NCBI GenBank assembly: GCA_020726505.1
Contig: JAHLEZ010000005.1
Span: 3,224,001-3,288,000 of the forward strand
Direction: 5' to 3'
Length of the DNA: 64,000 nt
Source: Leptodontidium sp. MPI-SDFR-AT-0119
Lineage: Eukaryota > Ascomycota > Leotiomycetes > Helotiales > Leptodontidiaceae
Shown: one piece after another, positions 1 through 11,559 of the stretch
Position numbering within the stretch: the stretch's first letter is position 1
Layout of the letters: each line of letters starts with the position of its first letter
The notes under the pieces: model-generated
The model's input: the letters and a program-made list of their open reading frames with translations, nothing else
Told to the model about the DNA's origin: nothing
Databases searched by the model: none
Position numbers and translations under genes: made by a program

Positions 1-930
1 CCTGACCAAATGCTACTGACGTAATCATTCACTTCTGCAGCGAGTGCATTGGAATCTAAAATTTCGGCAATTAGAGGATTGCTGGCTTCGGCAGTCATGA
101 TAACAACAATTCCGGTGCATGTTGTAGCAGTGGTTGGACAGGCAGATGTTGTCGTCATGGTAGACGACTAATTTTGAACATTACATCCTAAGAGGACGCC
201 GCTCGTGGAAAGAACTTGAGTCGCCGTGGTGCTATCTGCTGATACTCCGAACGATGTAGTTGTAAAGAACATAGTTGCCGACTCGGTTTTACACGAAGTT
301 GGCTCTTCGTATACGTAGGTACATTATCCTCCCCAATCCTACGAAATCATTAAGCTCGCAGTAGCTTCCATTGTACATCTAACTCAAGTGAAAGGGTGAA
401 ACTTACGTTATCTCGGGCCATGGAGGAAGTGGCCCAGGGAGAGTAATGCCGGGTGGGAAAATGAGCCCAGGAGGCGGTCCACTGTTGAAATGGTTCGAAG
501 TCAGCCTCATCTTCAGTTCGGGAGAATCCGAAGACAGAATAGCACTTACGGTGGATAGACACCTGGAGGTAAGCTCAACTGCCACCCGAATATGTTGAGA
601 TCAACTTTCCACGAGACACAAATCTGCCGGCATCCTGTCATTTATCTATCTGCCAGATTGTAGCTGTTCTTGGAGACAGTAACCTACGAAGAAGAACCAG
701 ACTTTGCACGGAATAACTGGCTTGTCGTCTGAGCTCTTTGGTTCGGGTACAGAAGTAGTTACTGGAAAGAAGCTCACTTCATAATAACGAGCTGGAGGTT
801 TTTTCAAAAGTTTAGTTTCTTGTTGGGAGAAGATAACCTTTTTGACAAGCAGAGGGCTGAAAACATGAAGCTCGCGGGTTATATACTCGATTTCATGGGA
901 ACCTGACCGTGGGAAGAAGGAGGAGGATAT
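1..930 (-). pseudogene. Broken 3' piece of a secreted, chitinase-associated (GH18-type tail) protein
   Basis: Seen: on the minus strand, segments joined by good splice sites give a continuous Pro-rich secreted-type sequence. Introns are at 635-687, 482-549 and 339-406 (GTAGGT, GTAAGT, GTAAGT donors). The segments read ...CKVWFF, then GWQLSLPPGVYPP, then GPPPGLIFPPGIT and PPWPEITIGEDNVPTY, then a Thr/Ser-rich stretch containing TTTSFGVSAD and a Cys-containing tail that runs off the left edge. Family knowledge: this run of motifs resembles the long C-terminal region of large fungal GH18 chitinase-like proteins; this was recognised from memory and not searched. Damage: the frame shifts near 300-320, and an in-frame TAG lies at 168-170. 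Upstream the frame closes with TGA at 931-933, and no catalytic domain was found before the next gene. It is therefore probably a 5'-truncated relic; a gene continuing past the left edge with unusual splicing is the alternative. Confidence 0.45.
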
Positions 931-933
931 TCA

Positions 934-1851
934 TAGCTTCATCGCAACATGGCAGAAATACCCCTCGTTCTCCCCTAGCTTCTAAATTCATCTAATGGTT
1001 GCAGCCATCTGCAAATGATCTGGGTGACGTGGTCTTTCGACTTCATCTGTTGGTGGTTTATGGCGGAACTGTTGGTGTCTGAAGACTTGAAATATCTTCC
1101 AACACATGAACATGGATGGAGGTTTTGGCCACGATATGAACAGATCTATGTGTTAGATAACATGTTGACGACGTTTTTATATTCATTCTGGACTTTCTCC
1201 CCCATCCTTCTTTTAGAGTTCTTTGAGAAAATTCATTTCAGAGCCACGAACTGGCTAGTTGAGCTAGAGATAAGCAGCTCATTCATATAGGATTGAGACA
1301 TCTAATATTATATCATTTATCATTAGCGATATTATCTCACAAGGCTACATGTATCACTCAATTTTTTGCTTTGGCCCATGCCACAAACCATACAGGAGGA
1401 TTGCAAGTGCAGGGCGGGGTAATCGTAAACTATTCAAGTTATTATTATCACTCCACAAGGATGTCATTATTGCTTGATAAAGCTCACCAAAACACTTCTC
1501 AGAGCTTATTAATATAACCCGAGGTGCAAGGAAGCGGCGTGGAAGTTTCAAATCCTGTTGTGTGCTGTTGTTTGGATTAATGCTGTGGTAGCCAGTCACT
1601 CCGTCTAGTCAAAGTCAAATTAAGATAACCAAGCCAACACAAGATCATCCGCTCTCTCGAGATTTCAAGGCAAGTGCAGCGCAATTATTTCTCTGTTCTG
1701 TATCCAGGCCGTGCGTCAAATTCTTTCAAATCCTTCGAAAATTGAAAGTTTGTTAACAGGGAGGACAATGGCTCGACCCTAACGAACTATTTGAGGACGA
1801 AGGAACCAAATTAGCAAAGGGCACAGAATGTTGTGTTTCAGGGCCTACTGC
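934..1851. other. Intergenic, no gene seen
   Basis: About 0.9 kb with only short open frames and none with protein-like composition. It separates the minus-strand relic from the plus-strand metallopeptidase-like gene. A TATA-like site follows at its right edge. Confidence 0.5.
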
Positions 1852-1858
1852 TATAAAG
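1852..1858 (+). promoter_or_regulatory. TATA-box-like TATAAAG
   Basis: TATAAAG lies about 180 bp before the first recognisable codons of the metallopeptidase-like gene and 48 bp before an ATG at 1900. The frame of that ATG is closed at 1990. Position suits a promoter, but no transcript evidence is available. Confidence 0.3.
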
Positions 1859-1992
1859 ACTAGAAGTGTGTAATTTTCTAGAATCATATCACACTTATAA
1901 TGGCAAGTTCCTCCATAGATTGTCCGCTAATACCAACGGTTTTTTCTACCCAAGCATTTTCCTCCAGGGAAGATCGCCAAATTCCACTGTGA

Positions 1993-3199
1993 TCATTTAA
2001 GAACTCAGCTAGACCGCCCAAGAATCGAGATGTGGAACAGTGTATTCCAGGCTTGCTCTCAGTCGTATTCCTCGGGCAGTGCTTTGCAGCAGTCACTTGG
2101 AAAACTACAGGCTGCGATGGTTGGTCGTATGAATTCGACAACACTCACACAGACATAGATGCGATATGGGATAATGCCGTTTTAATGGCTACGAATGCTC
2201 AGTCACAAATACAGGTCATTCCATCTACTACCTCTGGACTTACCAATGTCAATGCGAGGAGAGCACTGGCAAACATGAAGCTTCTGTTCGGTGCAAGCAC
2301 CAACATTCTCCAAGTTCCGGATTCAGCAGGCAGGGCAATCATAGGTTTTGTCAACAGTGTGTATCCTCGCTCACCCGCCTCAACCTTGAAGGTGTCATTG
2401 AGCTAATTCAACAAACTCTCAAGCTATGTACACCGATATCGGGAAAGGATTTGCGAAAACGCTCACTGGACCGAATAATTTTGTTCTGAACAATGCCTAT
2501 CTATACTGTGAAGCGGCTGGCTTGACGCTTGGAACTTTTCCTGGCAATATCGTGGGCAATGTCTGGCAGGCCAAAGTAACAACGGACAATGGAGTTATAG
2601 TGTACCTTGTCCTACGATTTACTGCCTCCGGTGTGTTGTTGACATTTCTCATCCAGCGAGTGAAGGAGAGTGAAAGGGCTAATCGAAGACATAGCTGGTT
2701 ATCCCCAGCCATGCACGGAGAGTTCAAATGATAGCTATGCGGGGAAGACGTTTACGGGTACTCAATTTCTTCCTGGCCTTCAAGGCCAATCTCTCGTCAT
2801 CACTGAGTTCGTTGGAATTATACTGTGTCCCAAACAGGGGCACGGGGTTAAAATTTTGCCTACCTTGGCTCAAGGCTTTACTCCTGATGATCAGTATGCG
2901 AGTAAGATCTACTCGACTGCAGGAACTTTGGTGCATGAAATAGTTTATGTAGTTAGCAAGAGCCGAGCAACTCAATGTGAGTAAAGAGAAAACCAAGGTC
3001 GATGCGTAACGCAACCTTACACAAAACAGGGGACGATCCAGCTATTGGCTTTGACAAGTGTGTCAGCATGGCTCGAAAGGCGCAGGCTGCAGCACTTATC
3101 AACCAAGACAACTATCGTATCTTTGCTGAGCTGAGCATGTCTCCACAGACCAAGTGGGTAGCGAAACCTGGAAAAAAGTCGGAAGCCGCGACATCCTGA
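1993..3199 (+). pseudogene. Secreted metallopeptidase-like (M35/Asp-zincin-like) protein, altered active site, no clear start codon
   Basis: Four exons join in frame: ~1993-2356, 2424-2601, 2666-2976 and 3030-3199. The introns are 2357-2423, 2602-2665 (least sure) and 2977-3029, with branch-like CTAAT and GTAAC. After a hydrophobic stretch (IPGLLSVVFLGQCFAAV, possible signal peptide) comes TWKTTGCDGW. Later come the segments YLYCEAAG, ILCPK and TLVHEIVYV, then DNYRIFAE near the end, an order typical of fungal deuterolysin-like secreted proteins. HExxH reads H-E-I-V-Y, so the second zinc histidine is missing and protease activity is doubtful. The frame is open from 1993 but has no ATG before the hydrophobic stretch; the ATG at 2030 is in another frame. 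It could be a decayed gene, or a catalytically dead relative with an unrecognised first exon. Spliced phases agree, so the body has not accumulated stops. Confidence 0.5.
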
Positions 3200-4599
3200 A
3201 TAGCGGGTTTTGGGGTGGGCGCCCAAGACTGTCTGTTATATTCAGCCATGGTGCTAGCACTTTTTGAACTTGTTCTTCACGGGGATGTGGTGATTTCTTT
3301 GGAACTTTTGACTAGAAGATTGACAGTGCCAGTACCTGGTGTTTGGATTACTTGAATTTTGCTTGCTGGCCGTATCCACGAGCTTCTTCTGTTAAGAAAA
3401 TTTCTTGCTGAAGACTTGTCGCTTCAATATCTTGTGTTTTTGTCCCTCACACGTGAGATTTTAGTCGCACTGTTCAGCGACAGTGCCCCGGTACTGCCAC
3501 TCCCTGACACCGACCAGACTGACCTCAGACTGCGAGGCCCGAAATTAAGCGAAGGTCAACAATGAAAATTCAGAAGGGTGGCTTCTGTTCTCCACAATTC
3601 CAAAAGTAAATTACAAGGCCACAAAAACCCATATCTTCACAATGATATGCTCTTTCTGAAAACTTGTCCTGATCGTTCGGATCTTGGAGACGGATGAGCT
3701 TGAGAAGAGCACTTTCTGTATGCATCGCATCACCCCTTGGAAATGGTAAGCGGGGTAAAACATAAACAACTCTCCCTCACTCATATTCTTTGAGACGCAA
3801 ACGAGAAGACATCCTGGTCGATGATGGATCACGAAAAGCAGTCTATCCAACCGAACACCTCTCTCCCCGAAAAGAACAGAAAATCAAAGTGGAAGCCCAA
3901 AATAAGGTTTTCAATAGCCCCATCATCCAACATCGCGAACTCTCGGCACATCATTTTTCCAGCCCTTACCATCCAATCACATCCCCTTCACGACTCTCGC
4001 TTGCCCATCACAATTCCAGGGATTCAGCGCCACGATGCAGCTCAGGGGTGTCACGGTGTCACAGTGTCACATTTGAATCTCCACGATGCCGTCATAGGCT
4101 GGGGGTAACTGGCTTTTTCTTGATTTTCTCGATGCGCGTCGCGCTGCAACATCGGACGGTTGATTTGGTCTGGTTTGGGTGGGCGTGGGCTGATGGCTTG
4201 AAAGATCGTCATTGTCACTTACTTGGAAGTTGTGGTGTGGTGTTATAGGAGGGGTTTTTGGGTATAAAGCCTGGCAAGGTGGGAAGGAGAGGACTTTGAA
4301 AGGAGTTTGAAAGGAGTTTGATTGTGAGTACTTTATCCAGGGCAGCGACGACGACAGCAACAACCTACGTCACGAATATTCACGACGTGATTCTGATTCA
4401 GATTCCCTGTCAACAACGCAACAGACAGTCAATCCAATACCAAGTACAGTTCAATACAATAAGAGTCAATACCATTCAACTCTCCGATTCGAATCCAAGA
4501 CGAGTCTACTTTACTGAACTCTTGCGCGCATTCTTCTAACAACACGAACAACGCAACATCACCACCCCGACAATCAAGAAACAACATCAACAATTCAAA
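3200..4599. other. Intergenic region and long leader of the MARVEL gene
   Basis: No convincing coding sequence. Contains three close copies of a GTGTCAC unit at about 4047-4070 and a TATAAAG at 4263-4269. The last 300 bp are rich in CAACA, as is usual for fungal 5' leaders, and end at the MARVEL gene's ATG. Confidence 0.5.
4263..4269 (+). promoter_or_regulatory. TATA box of the MARVEL gene
   Basis: TATAAAG sits 331 bp before the ATG at 4600, implying a leader of about 300 nt. GTGAGT at 4323 could start a leader intron, but no acceptor was assigned. Confidence 0.4.
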
Positions 4600-5163
4600 A
4601 TGGGTCTCGTCCGTGGCTGCGAAATGACCATGTCATACATCGCGCACTCCGTCTTCCGCTTCATCCAGATCGTCTTCGCGCTCGCAGTATGCGGTCTGTA
4701 CGGCGTGGATTTGAACCACGCGAATAAAGCTGGGAAGTACAGTGATGGGAAATGGGTATGTCTTTTCCTCTCTCCCCCCTTCTCCGTGGCAAATCCTCGC
4801 GACTGCGATTGCGAAAGAGCAGAATACTGATCTTTCTCTTTAAAGGTCTACGCAGAAGTAACAGCCGCCCTCTCAGCCTTCACAGCCCTCCTCTACCTCA
4901 TCCCCTTCACATCGCGCATCCCCTTCGCTTTCGTGTGGGACACGATCCTCTTCATCCTCTGGATCGCGCTGTTCGGCCTCTTTGGGAATATGTATATCAA
5001 GGAGGATGCGGAGGGGAATGCGGGGATTAAGAGGATGAAGAATGCGGTTTGGATTGATCTTGTGAATGCGCTGCTGTGGTTGGTGAGTGCGGTTGGGATG
5101 GCGTTCTTTTGGGTTAAGCATCGGGGTGGGAGGAGTCAGTGGACTGGGAGGGCGAAGGTTTAG
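4600..5163 (+). CDS. MARVEL-domain four-helix membrane protein
   Basis: Two exons, 4600-4755 and 4846-5163, are joined across a 90-nt intron (GTATGT...TTTAAAG, branch-like ACTGAT) and encode 157 aa. Four hydrophobic segments are visible, at about residues 9-35, 53-74, 79-102 and 119-143, separated by short loops. A charged loop (EDAEGNAGIKRMK) lies between the third and fourth helices, and the C-terminus is short and basic. This size and layout are those of fungal MARVEL proteins (Nce102/Fhn1-like and relatives), which sit in the plasma membrane or vesicles. No orthologue is assigned. The ATG has A at -3 and follows a CAACA-rich leader. The splice restores one frame (W|V) exactly. The gene stands alone between two non-coding stretches. 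Confidence 0.8.
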
Positions 5164-7960
5164 ATGGGTGTCATGGGGAGGGTGATGGAGAGAGGGAGAG
5201 GAGGAGGGGAGATTGTGGTAATGGCAGATGGATGGATGTATGAGAAGAGCGAGCATTGTATGCATGATTGATACCCACGATGACGTTACACGAGAGAAGG
5301 CATTATTTTGGGATGGGATGGGATGGGATGATATGAGATAACGAGCATCTTTTTTTCGTTAGAAGGAAGCACATAGCTACCTGGGGAGAGAGTGGGGGAG
5401 AGGGGAGACATCTACATGTCTTTGAAGGGTCGTGGTCCTATTAGGGATTCATCCTCGTTTGATACGATACCATCTTGCGAGTCCTTCTTTGCGCTGCGCG
5501 ATGATACCAATATTGATTGATTGATTGCTTGCTTGTATTTTATCCTATTAGTATTACCAATAGCTTGTTTCTACTTTTTAGCAATTGCATTGAAATTCGA
5601 CATCAACGTACCAAATGTAGGCCACTTTTCACGTCTTTCGTAAATTTAGTCCAAGATCAGAGTTCTTCGGGGATTGAGAGCGGTATGTATGTATGGATGT
5701 GGATGTTCGGACTCTACTACACCTTCTTCCAGCTTGCTTTACTGATACGTTCCAGGAAAGCGAGTCTGCCAGCTCCTCTCAACCCCCTTCATCTAAATCC
5801 AAATCCAAATCCAAGATCTTCTTCGCGGGAGTGGCTCACAGCTCCGCCCTCTCGTCTTTGGTACCAGCCAATCATGCCTTGCGAATAGACAACTGTCCCT
5901 CTAAGAGAATCAAGATTAGTTAATCCCAATATCTGTAATATGAAGGAAGGACTCCCCAATATCCAGCCTCCAAGAAATTTAATCTCGTATCTTCGTATAT
6001 CCTTTCCGAATCTCCCGACTAAGATGGTTAGGGGTTAGCTCTATGTAACAACATAACGAGCTGTTGCATTTCATGTCTGCCCAATTACCTCGTATGTTGA
6101 TGATAGTCCCTCTCTGATCTACACACCTTCGAGGCACGGCTATCCTATGCCACGGTCTCCTGAATCTTCTGATTGATTTGCTGGAAAGCGGATGTAATTA
6201 GTACCCCAAGGCCGGAATAGATGTTAAATGTCACCAGTTCCAGTGGGACTTTGAGCGTGGACTGACCAATCACCTGGTGATGATACTAGATCTTGGTGTT
6301 CAATTGGTCCGACCATTTAACATTTATTAAGGCCTGTAGAGAGTATGCAGGGCGTTGTTTTCAGCAGGGGAGGGGATCTTGAAACGAAACGAAACGAAAC
6401 GAGCGGAGGGGAGGGGTCCTCACGAATGAATGAACATGGTGAGCATGCAATTATATGGAGAACGTACGGAGGTAGAGGGGCGTGTTGGATGTTCCCTGTT
6501 GTGGGAGATCCGCAGGAGGATCAGTTGGCTTTGACTTTTTTGCTTCCCGTCAGGCTCGTTGTCAAAAGTCAAAATCAAGCCACCACGAATTTGACATTTC
6601 AAGAAATATCTCTCAGGATGAATTCCTATTGTTTGTACGCTAAGAAGGTTCGGGTTGTATGCTTCTCGAACAGGAGAGTAGAGATTGAAATGAGGCTTAG
6701 AAATAAGATGGAGGAACGCCTAGCAGAAAGACAGCGCAGACCGTATGCCAATAGAAATGCTTGGGTGAGAAGATAGAGGCAATCTCACTGTGGGCCCATA
6801 CTATGCTGATCAACAGACAGGGAAATGATATTCGCTTGGGCTTGGCTTATCTGCAACTTCTTCCTTCGTGGCGCTTGATGTGATACGATATGAGATGATG
6901 GGCGGTGCGGTATGAGACGGATATGCATAGCCATGAGAACATGGCTTTGGGCAGAGAAATTGTTTGGTAGATGAGGTCTGTGGTGTCGATAGCGGTAGGA
7001 TAGGTCTGATGTTAATGATATAGATACATGTGATGACGCACGAAGGGAAGATTTGCAGATAACAAACCGAAGGAAAATCATCATTTCTAATTGTTTACAA
7101 ATGAAAGATTCTGAATATCGCCATACCGAGCTTTGTTATTTCATCTCGCCTCCAAGATACGGAAAGATTACGTCCGGGTAAGAAAGGAAAAGAAAGAATG
7201 ACGGAAGTATGAGGAGAGGAGTGACGAGTCTGAGACTTCCTCCACAAGGCACCCAGATCATCACTTCAGTCATATCGAAGCTCCAAACGAAACCCTTTTA
7301 TTGAGGAGATTTTGGAATTAAAGGGAACGAAACATTGAAACAGCATTCCAGAGTGAGTCGATTTGATTGCTCGCTTCGCTTCTATTAGGAAGGAGGGGGG
7401 GGGGCAGATTCGACGTCATTTTGGTTTTGACGACATTCCCTCCCATCACTCACGCACCTCTGAAAACAAACACCACAGCACAAACAAAGGGGATAGCGAG
7501 CTGCACCTTCACGATTCATCCACCACCACATCCCACCGACCCTCTTCTCCATCTCGGGAGTTGTCCTTCAGGAGGACTGACCAGCATTCAGAAAGTCAAG
7601 TCAACTCTGGTACGAACGGATCGGCAAGCAACTCGAGCCTGAGCTACAACCCTTCAAGGTCGTCGGCACATCCTTCCGACCTCACCAACCAACCGACCAC
7701 CACCAACCACTTATAACACCGCCAGCGAACGAACGGATCATCACTCGAAATCGCCCCAAACCAAACAGCGGTCTCTGACTTCGATTTGATCACGGCGTCA
7801 CGCGGTTCCTCGAAATATATCTTGCGGTAGGATTCCCCACGCACACCATCGTCCTTCTGGCAAGGCTCGAGTCAAACAACAATAGACAGCGTCACAGCTC
7901 AGCACAGAACAGCACAGCACCACATCCACATCCACATCCACATCCACATCGCACAGCGCC
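5164..7960. other. Intergenic region with simple repeats and the leader of the next gene
   Basis: No gene supported. Simple repeats: GGATG x4 at 5311-5330 and GAAAC x4 at 6381-6401. From about 7440 on, the sequence becomes C/A-rich and leader-like. A CACATC hexamer repeated five times at 7921-7950 ends 10 bp before the ATG at 7961. A 143-codon open frame at 6345-6776 has random-looking composition and was not accepted. Confidence 0.5.
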
Positions 7961-9795
7961 ATGGCCAGCCGATCGTTCAAGCCAGCGTCATACCTGGCAT
8001 CCGCTGCACAGCAGGCGCCGAATCGAAGCCCCCGCCCAAGCTTCACGCGAACCAGCAGTAATTCCAGCACGGTGAGCACGAAGAGCGAGGATTCCGTTGT
8101 GGTGAGCCTGAGGGCCTTGAGTACGGCGGCGGCGGCGGCGGATAGCAAGGAGATGGGCAAGACCAAGACGAAGACGGAGAGTGGTTCTATGGGACGACCA
8201 CCACCACGTTCGACCACACCAGGTATGTTCTACTTCACAGATGGTCATCTTTCTCGCTTCTACTGTTTCCACTTGCACGCTGTATTCTGCACTTCGTAAA
8301 CTACGAGTGTGTGAGCAGCGTGGGTGTGGATGGGTTTCTTCAAACCGCATCAATCATTCATTCATTCGTTCATCAATCACCGCAGGAGCAAATGCCCCGG
8401 CCAGCGCATCCATCTCAGCGCATCCCAGCCGTTGCAGCTTCAAGTGGAGCTTCTGTGGGCTTCTACAGCGCTCTAATGCACTGTGGACGGGAATGGCGTA
8501 GCGCTACCCCCGCCACCAAACTGCCACCTACGCAGCGACCCAGGCCCCTACGAGCCCTAGAACTAGCCCCAGCCATTGGTCCCACGGATCGGGGACAACT
8601 ACGAGAGAGGAAATCGAAAGGAAACGGAAGGATGGGATGGGATGCTCGATGGGACTTGGACGCCGTGCTAATTTCTGCTTCATTCAAATAGTCGGCAGCT
8701 CTTCCTCCGTTTCACAACCTCCCCTACTCGACACCCCCGGACGAAAGAGAAGTCAACCTATTGCCATCGAATTGCCATCACGAGGAACAGCCGCATACAC
8801 GCCACTTTCTGCACGAGGAGATCTACCTGGGTATGTTTATTTTGCTCTTCTACCCCCCTTACCCGTCCCAACTGCCCGTTTCCTGGGGAAATGGAGACGA
8901 AGATTCACTTGACTCGTGTATTGTTCTTGTCAGGAGACCGAGGTTGGTGCTGCATTGCAGATGTCAAGATGGTCACGCGAATCGTCATTGACCCGTTGTG
9001 GCACCGGTCTATTGACGATGGGACCCGACTATCCGGCATGGCATGGAATGACGAGATGGGACGCCTGCAGTCTTCATCACAACGCTACAAGGCGCTGAAG
9101 GGAATCTGTACTAACCTTTATGCAGCGGGTACTTCCCAAACCACGAAGAAATTACAAAATCCTATCGATCCCACCCATTTTCAAATCACCTCACACGATC
9201 TCACCAAAACGAATCGCCAATGGCAATGTCACCAACCTTCACTCCAACATCAGAGACAACCCCAAAGATGCCGACCCACCACATGCTCAGCCCCTCCGCC
9301 CTTGGCCAACTCTCCCCCACGATTCCAGAGACCCTCCGCATCCCCATGGGTAAATACCATCCCTCGAATTATAAATCACCAACCTCAACTGAAGTATCCA
9401 CACCTACCTCAACCCCACGAGCTCCACTTCCTCCTACCAATCTGTCCATTCCAGCTTCAACCAGCAAGCGAGGATCGAAGGAACGTCCCGGACATGAGAG
9501 AAAGTCATCGGATATCAAGCGCAAGTTACAAGAATACCAGCGTAACATGATCGCACAAGCTCGATCTGCCGCTCCGACGATGAAGGATGGTAGAATATCC
9601 AAGGAGCCAAACAGTCCGCGATTGCAACCTATGGGTAGTCCAGGACCTATCACACCGTTCGAGTTGGAGGAGGCTGATGGATACATCGTTGCGGGTAGTG
9701 CCGCGGTTAGGAAGGAGAATGCAAGACAGCTGGAGATGATATTGAATAAGCCGTACTCAGGCGCTCAGCCCAGTCCAGCTGAGAGAACAGTATGA
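7961..9795 (+). CDS. Ser/Pro-rich conserved fungal protein of unknown function
   Basis: The simplest model has exons 7961-8222, 8692-8830 and 9126-9795, giving 356 aa. Phases match at both junctions. Intron 2 (8831-9125) starts GTATGT and ends CTAACCTTTATGCAG. The N-terminus is Ser/Thr/Arg-rich and probably disordered. The centre carries PPLLDTPGRKRSQPI and RGTAAYTPLSARGDLPGG followed by YFPNHEE. The C-terminal part carries LRIPMGKYHPSNYKSP and a helix (RKLQEYQRNMIAQARS). I recall these motifs from unnamed Pezizomycotina proteins and cannot assign a function. The 469-bp first intron is long; open stretches inside it near 8385-8500 could be an extra exon, but no phase-consistent one was found. 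The ending, AVRKENARQLEMILNKPYSG, looks helical. Confidence 0.65.
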
Positions 9796-11533
9796 GGGTA
9801 CTACAAGGATTATGGTATGCCGAATGATTGAAGAGTGGTACTGACCTGCTGGCTTGGTCGTCTTCCTTCCTGGCTGGTCCGGCTTCTTCGCAGTCACACA
9901 CCAACCCTCGTCAATACAGCATCCACACAACCATCGTTCACGAATATCACGGCCTCGACACAACAATAGACTAGACTGGGTGGACAGCCAAAGTCCGAAC
10001 AAACACACCAAGTGCTGGTGTTGATATTACTTCATTCGTTATAGCATTGTTCATGGAGTTTATGAAGTCTAGGCCGGACCTGGGACTACCCCTTTTGCTC
10101 TTTTTCACGTTTCGTTGATTTGACTTTCAAGTTCTTTCGTCGTGGTTACTTTCTTTTTCAGTGGGTCCCTTTTCTTCGCCGTCGGTCGAGATTGGGGTTG
10201 ATTGCATGGATTGGTGATGTGTGATGTGGTGCATGGAAGGGAACGAAATGGATAGATAAAAATATTGGCGGCCCTCTACCTGCCTTCTTGCTGGCTGTGC
10301 TTGCATCTCCCGCTGGTTCTGAAAAGGTTTCGGAATTGGATGCAGTGAGTGTAAGGGCTTGGAAAGACTGGGGTATCTGGATATAGATATTCTGTCTGTT
10401 GCTGGATAGGTGGAAACGCGGTGGAGTTGGAAAATGATTGGGAGTAGAGTGCGGGGAGTGGGGACAATGGTAGAGACTGGATGAATGAATGAGATATCCT
10501 TCCATGATGCATCACCTACTTCTTTTTCTAGGGGTTCTGAGTGCAAAGTGACGTGAAGTGATTTCCTCCTTGAAGAAAGGGGTTTGAGTTGAAGTAAGTG
10601 TGAATGTTGAATATGGATTGGAGTGATTAGGGAGATCTATTGGCTTATGATTCGGTACAGCTGCGCCGTTGTACTTCTTCATTTTCCCGCTTCCTTCATT
10701 AGCTTCTCACGTATTCCCGATTGAGAACAGACCACATTGGACAACTAACTAGCGAGAGAATTATCTTAAATTGTGTCACTTATCTCTCTCTTTCTCTCTC
10801 TCTCTCTCTCTATGTCTAAGACTTAGTCTTAGATAGAGACTGGGATTAGAAGAAATAAGGAGGTGTTGCGGTGTATTTATATTTAGGTAGGACAGAGGAG
10901 ATGGGAAAGAAAGAGTTAGGCGGAACAGACCGAAGAGTTGGGAGCCATAGGGCGACGGGAGTGTGTGTGATTGGGGGATTGGTGAAGGGTGTTGTGGGAT
11001 GATGGGAATTGAGAGGGGATTGGGGTGAGTGTTGTCATGGACTTAGAGGGTGGTGTGTCGGGGAGATTGTTGTTGTCATTCTGTATATTATACTATATTT
11101 TAATGGAAATAGAAGTTAAATTAGTGGAAGAATACTTATTAATAGGTCGGGGGTGAGAAGAGAGAGAGAGAGAGTGGTGAGTGAGGACTTTGGTATTAAA
11201 ATGTGCTCGTCATGTCGGCTTTGGAGTCTGGACCTTGTGGGCTTATGGTTGTGGTTTCCGGTGTTCTGGTTTTGTCCGGAGGGACCTGAGAGCTTCTTCA
11301 TACGACGATGGGGGTTTGTATTTATGGAGGATGACTGGGACTTGTGAAGAAGGGGAAAAAAAAAAGAAGAAAAAAAAGAGGGCTTATATTGGTTCCTATA
11401 GCGGATTGGGGTGAGGTGTGTAGGGTTTGGGATTAGATTTGGAATTGAGGGGGAAGGGGTGATGAGAATTCACTAGACTGATTCTGTTTGAATTTCGGAT
11501 TATTTCTGGGAGACTTTGTGAAGTGAAAAAAAA

Positions 11534-11559
11534 GGGGGGGGGGGGGGGGGGGGGGGGGG
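11534..11559 (+). repeat. Poly-G tract (G26) preceded by A8
   Basis: 26 consecutive G residues directly after eight A. Such a tract can form quadruplexes and is unstable in replication and sequencing, so its exact length is doubtful. Confidence 0.9.

Noticed and set aside
324..326. TAA in the frame of the GH18-tail relic
   Set aside because: The spliced frame entering from the preceding exon reads through this site in another phase (IGEDNVPTY), so this TAA is not itself the lesion; the break is the later frame change and the TAG at 168-170.
1900..1992. ATG at 1900 as the start of the metallopeptidase-like gene
   Set aside because: In the right frame, but it stops at 1990-1992, does not encode a signal peptide, and no intron of acceptable length removes the stop.
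6345..6776. 143-codon frame in the intergenic region
   Set aside because: Starts inside a GAAAC-repeat area, has random-looking composition and no splice or motif support.
8891..9550. 219-codon plus-strand frame
   Set aside because: Overlaps intron 2 and the last exon of the Ser/Pro-rich gene in another frame; the accepted frame continues the conserved LPGGYFPNHEE junction.
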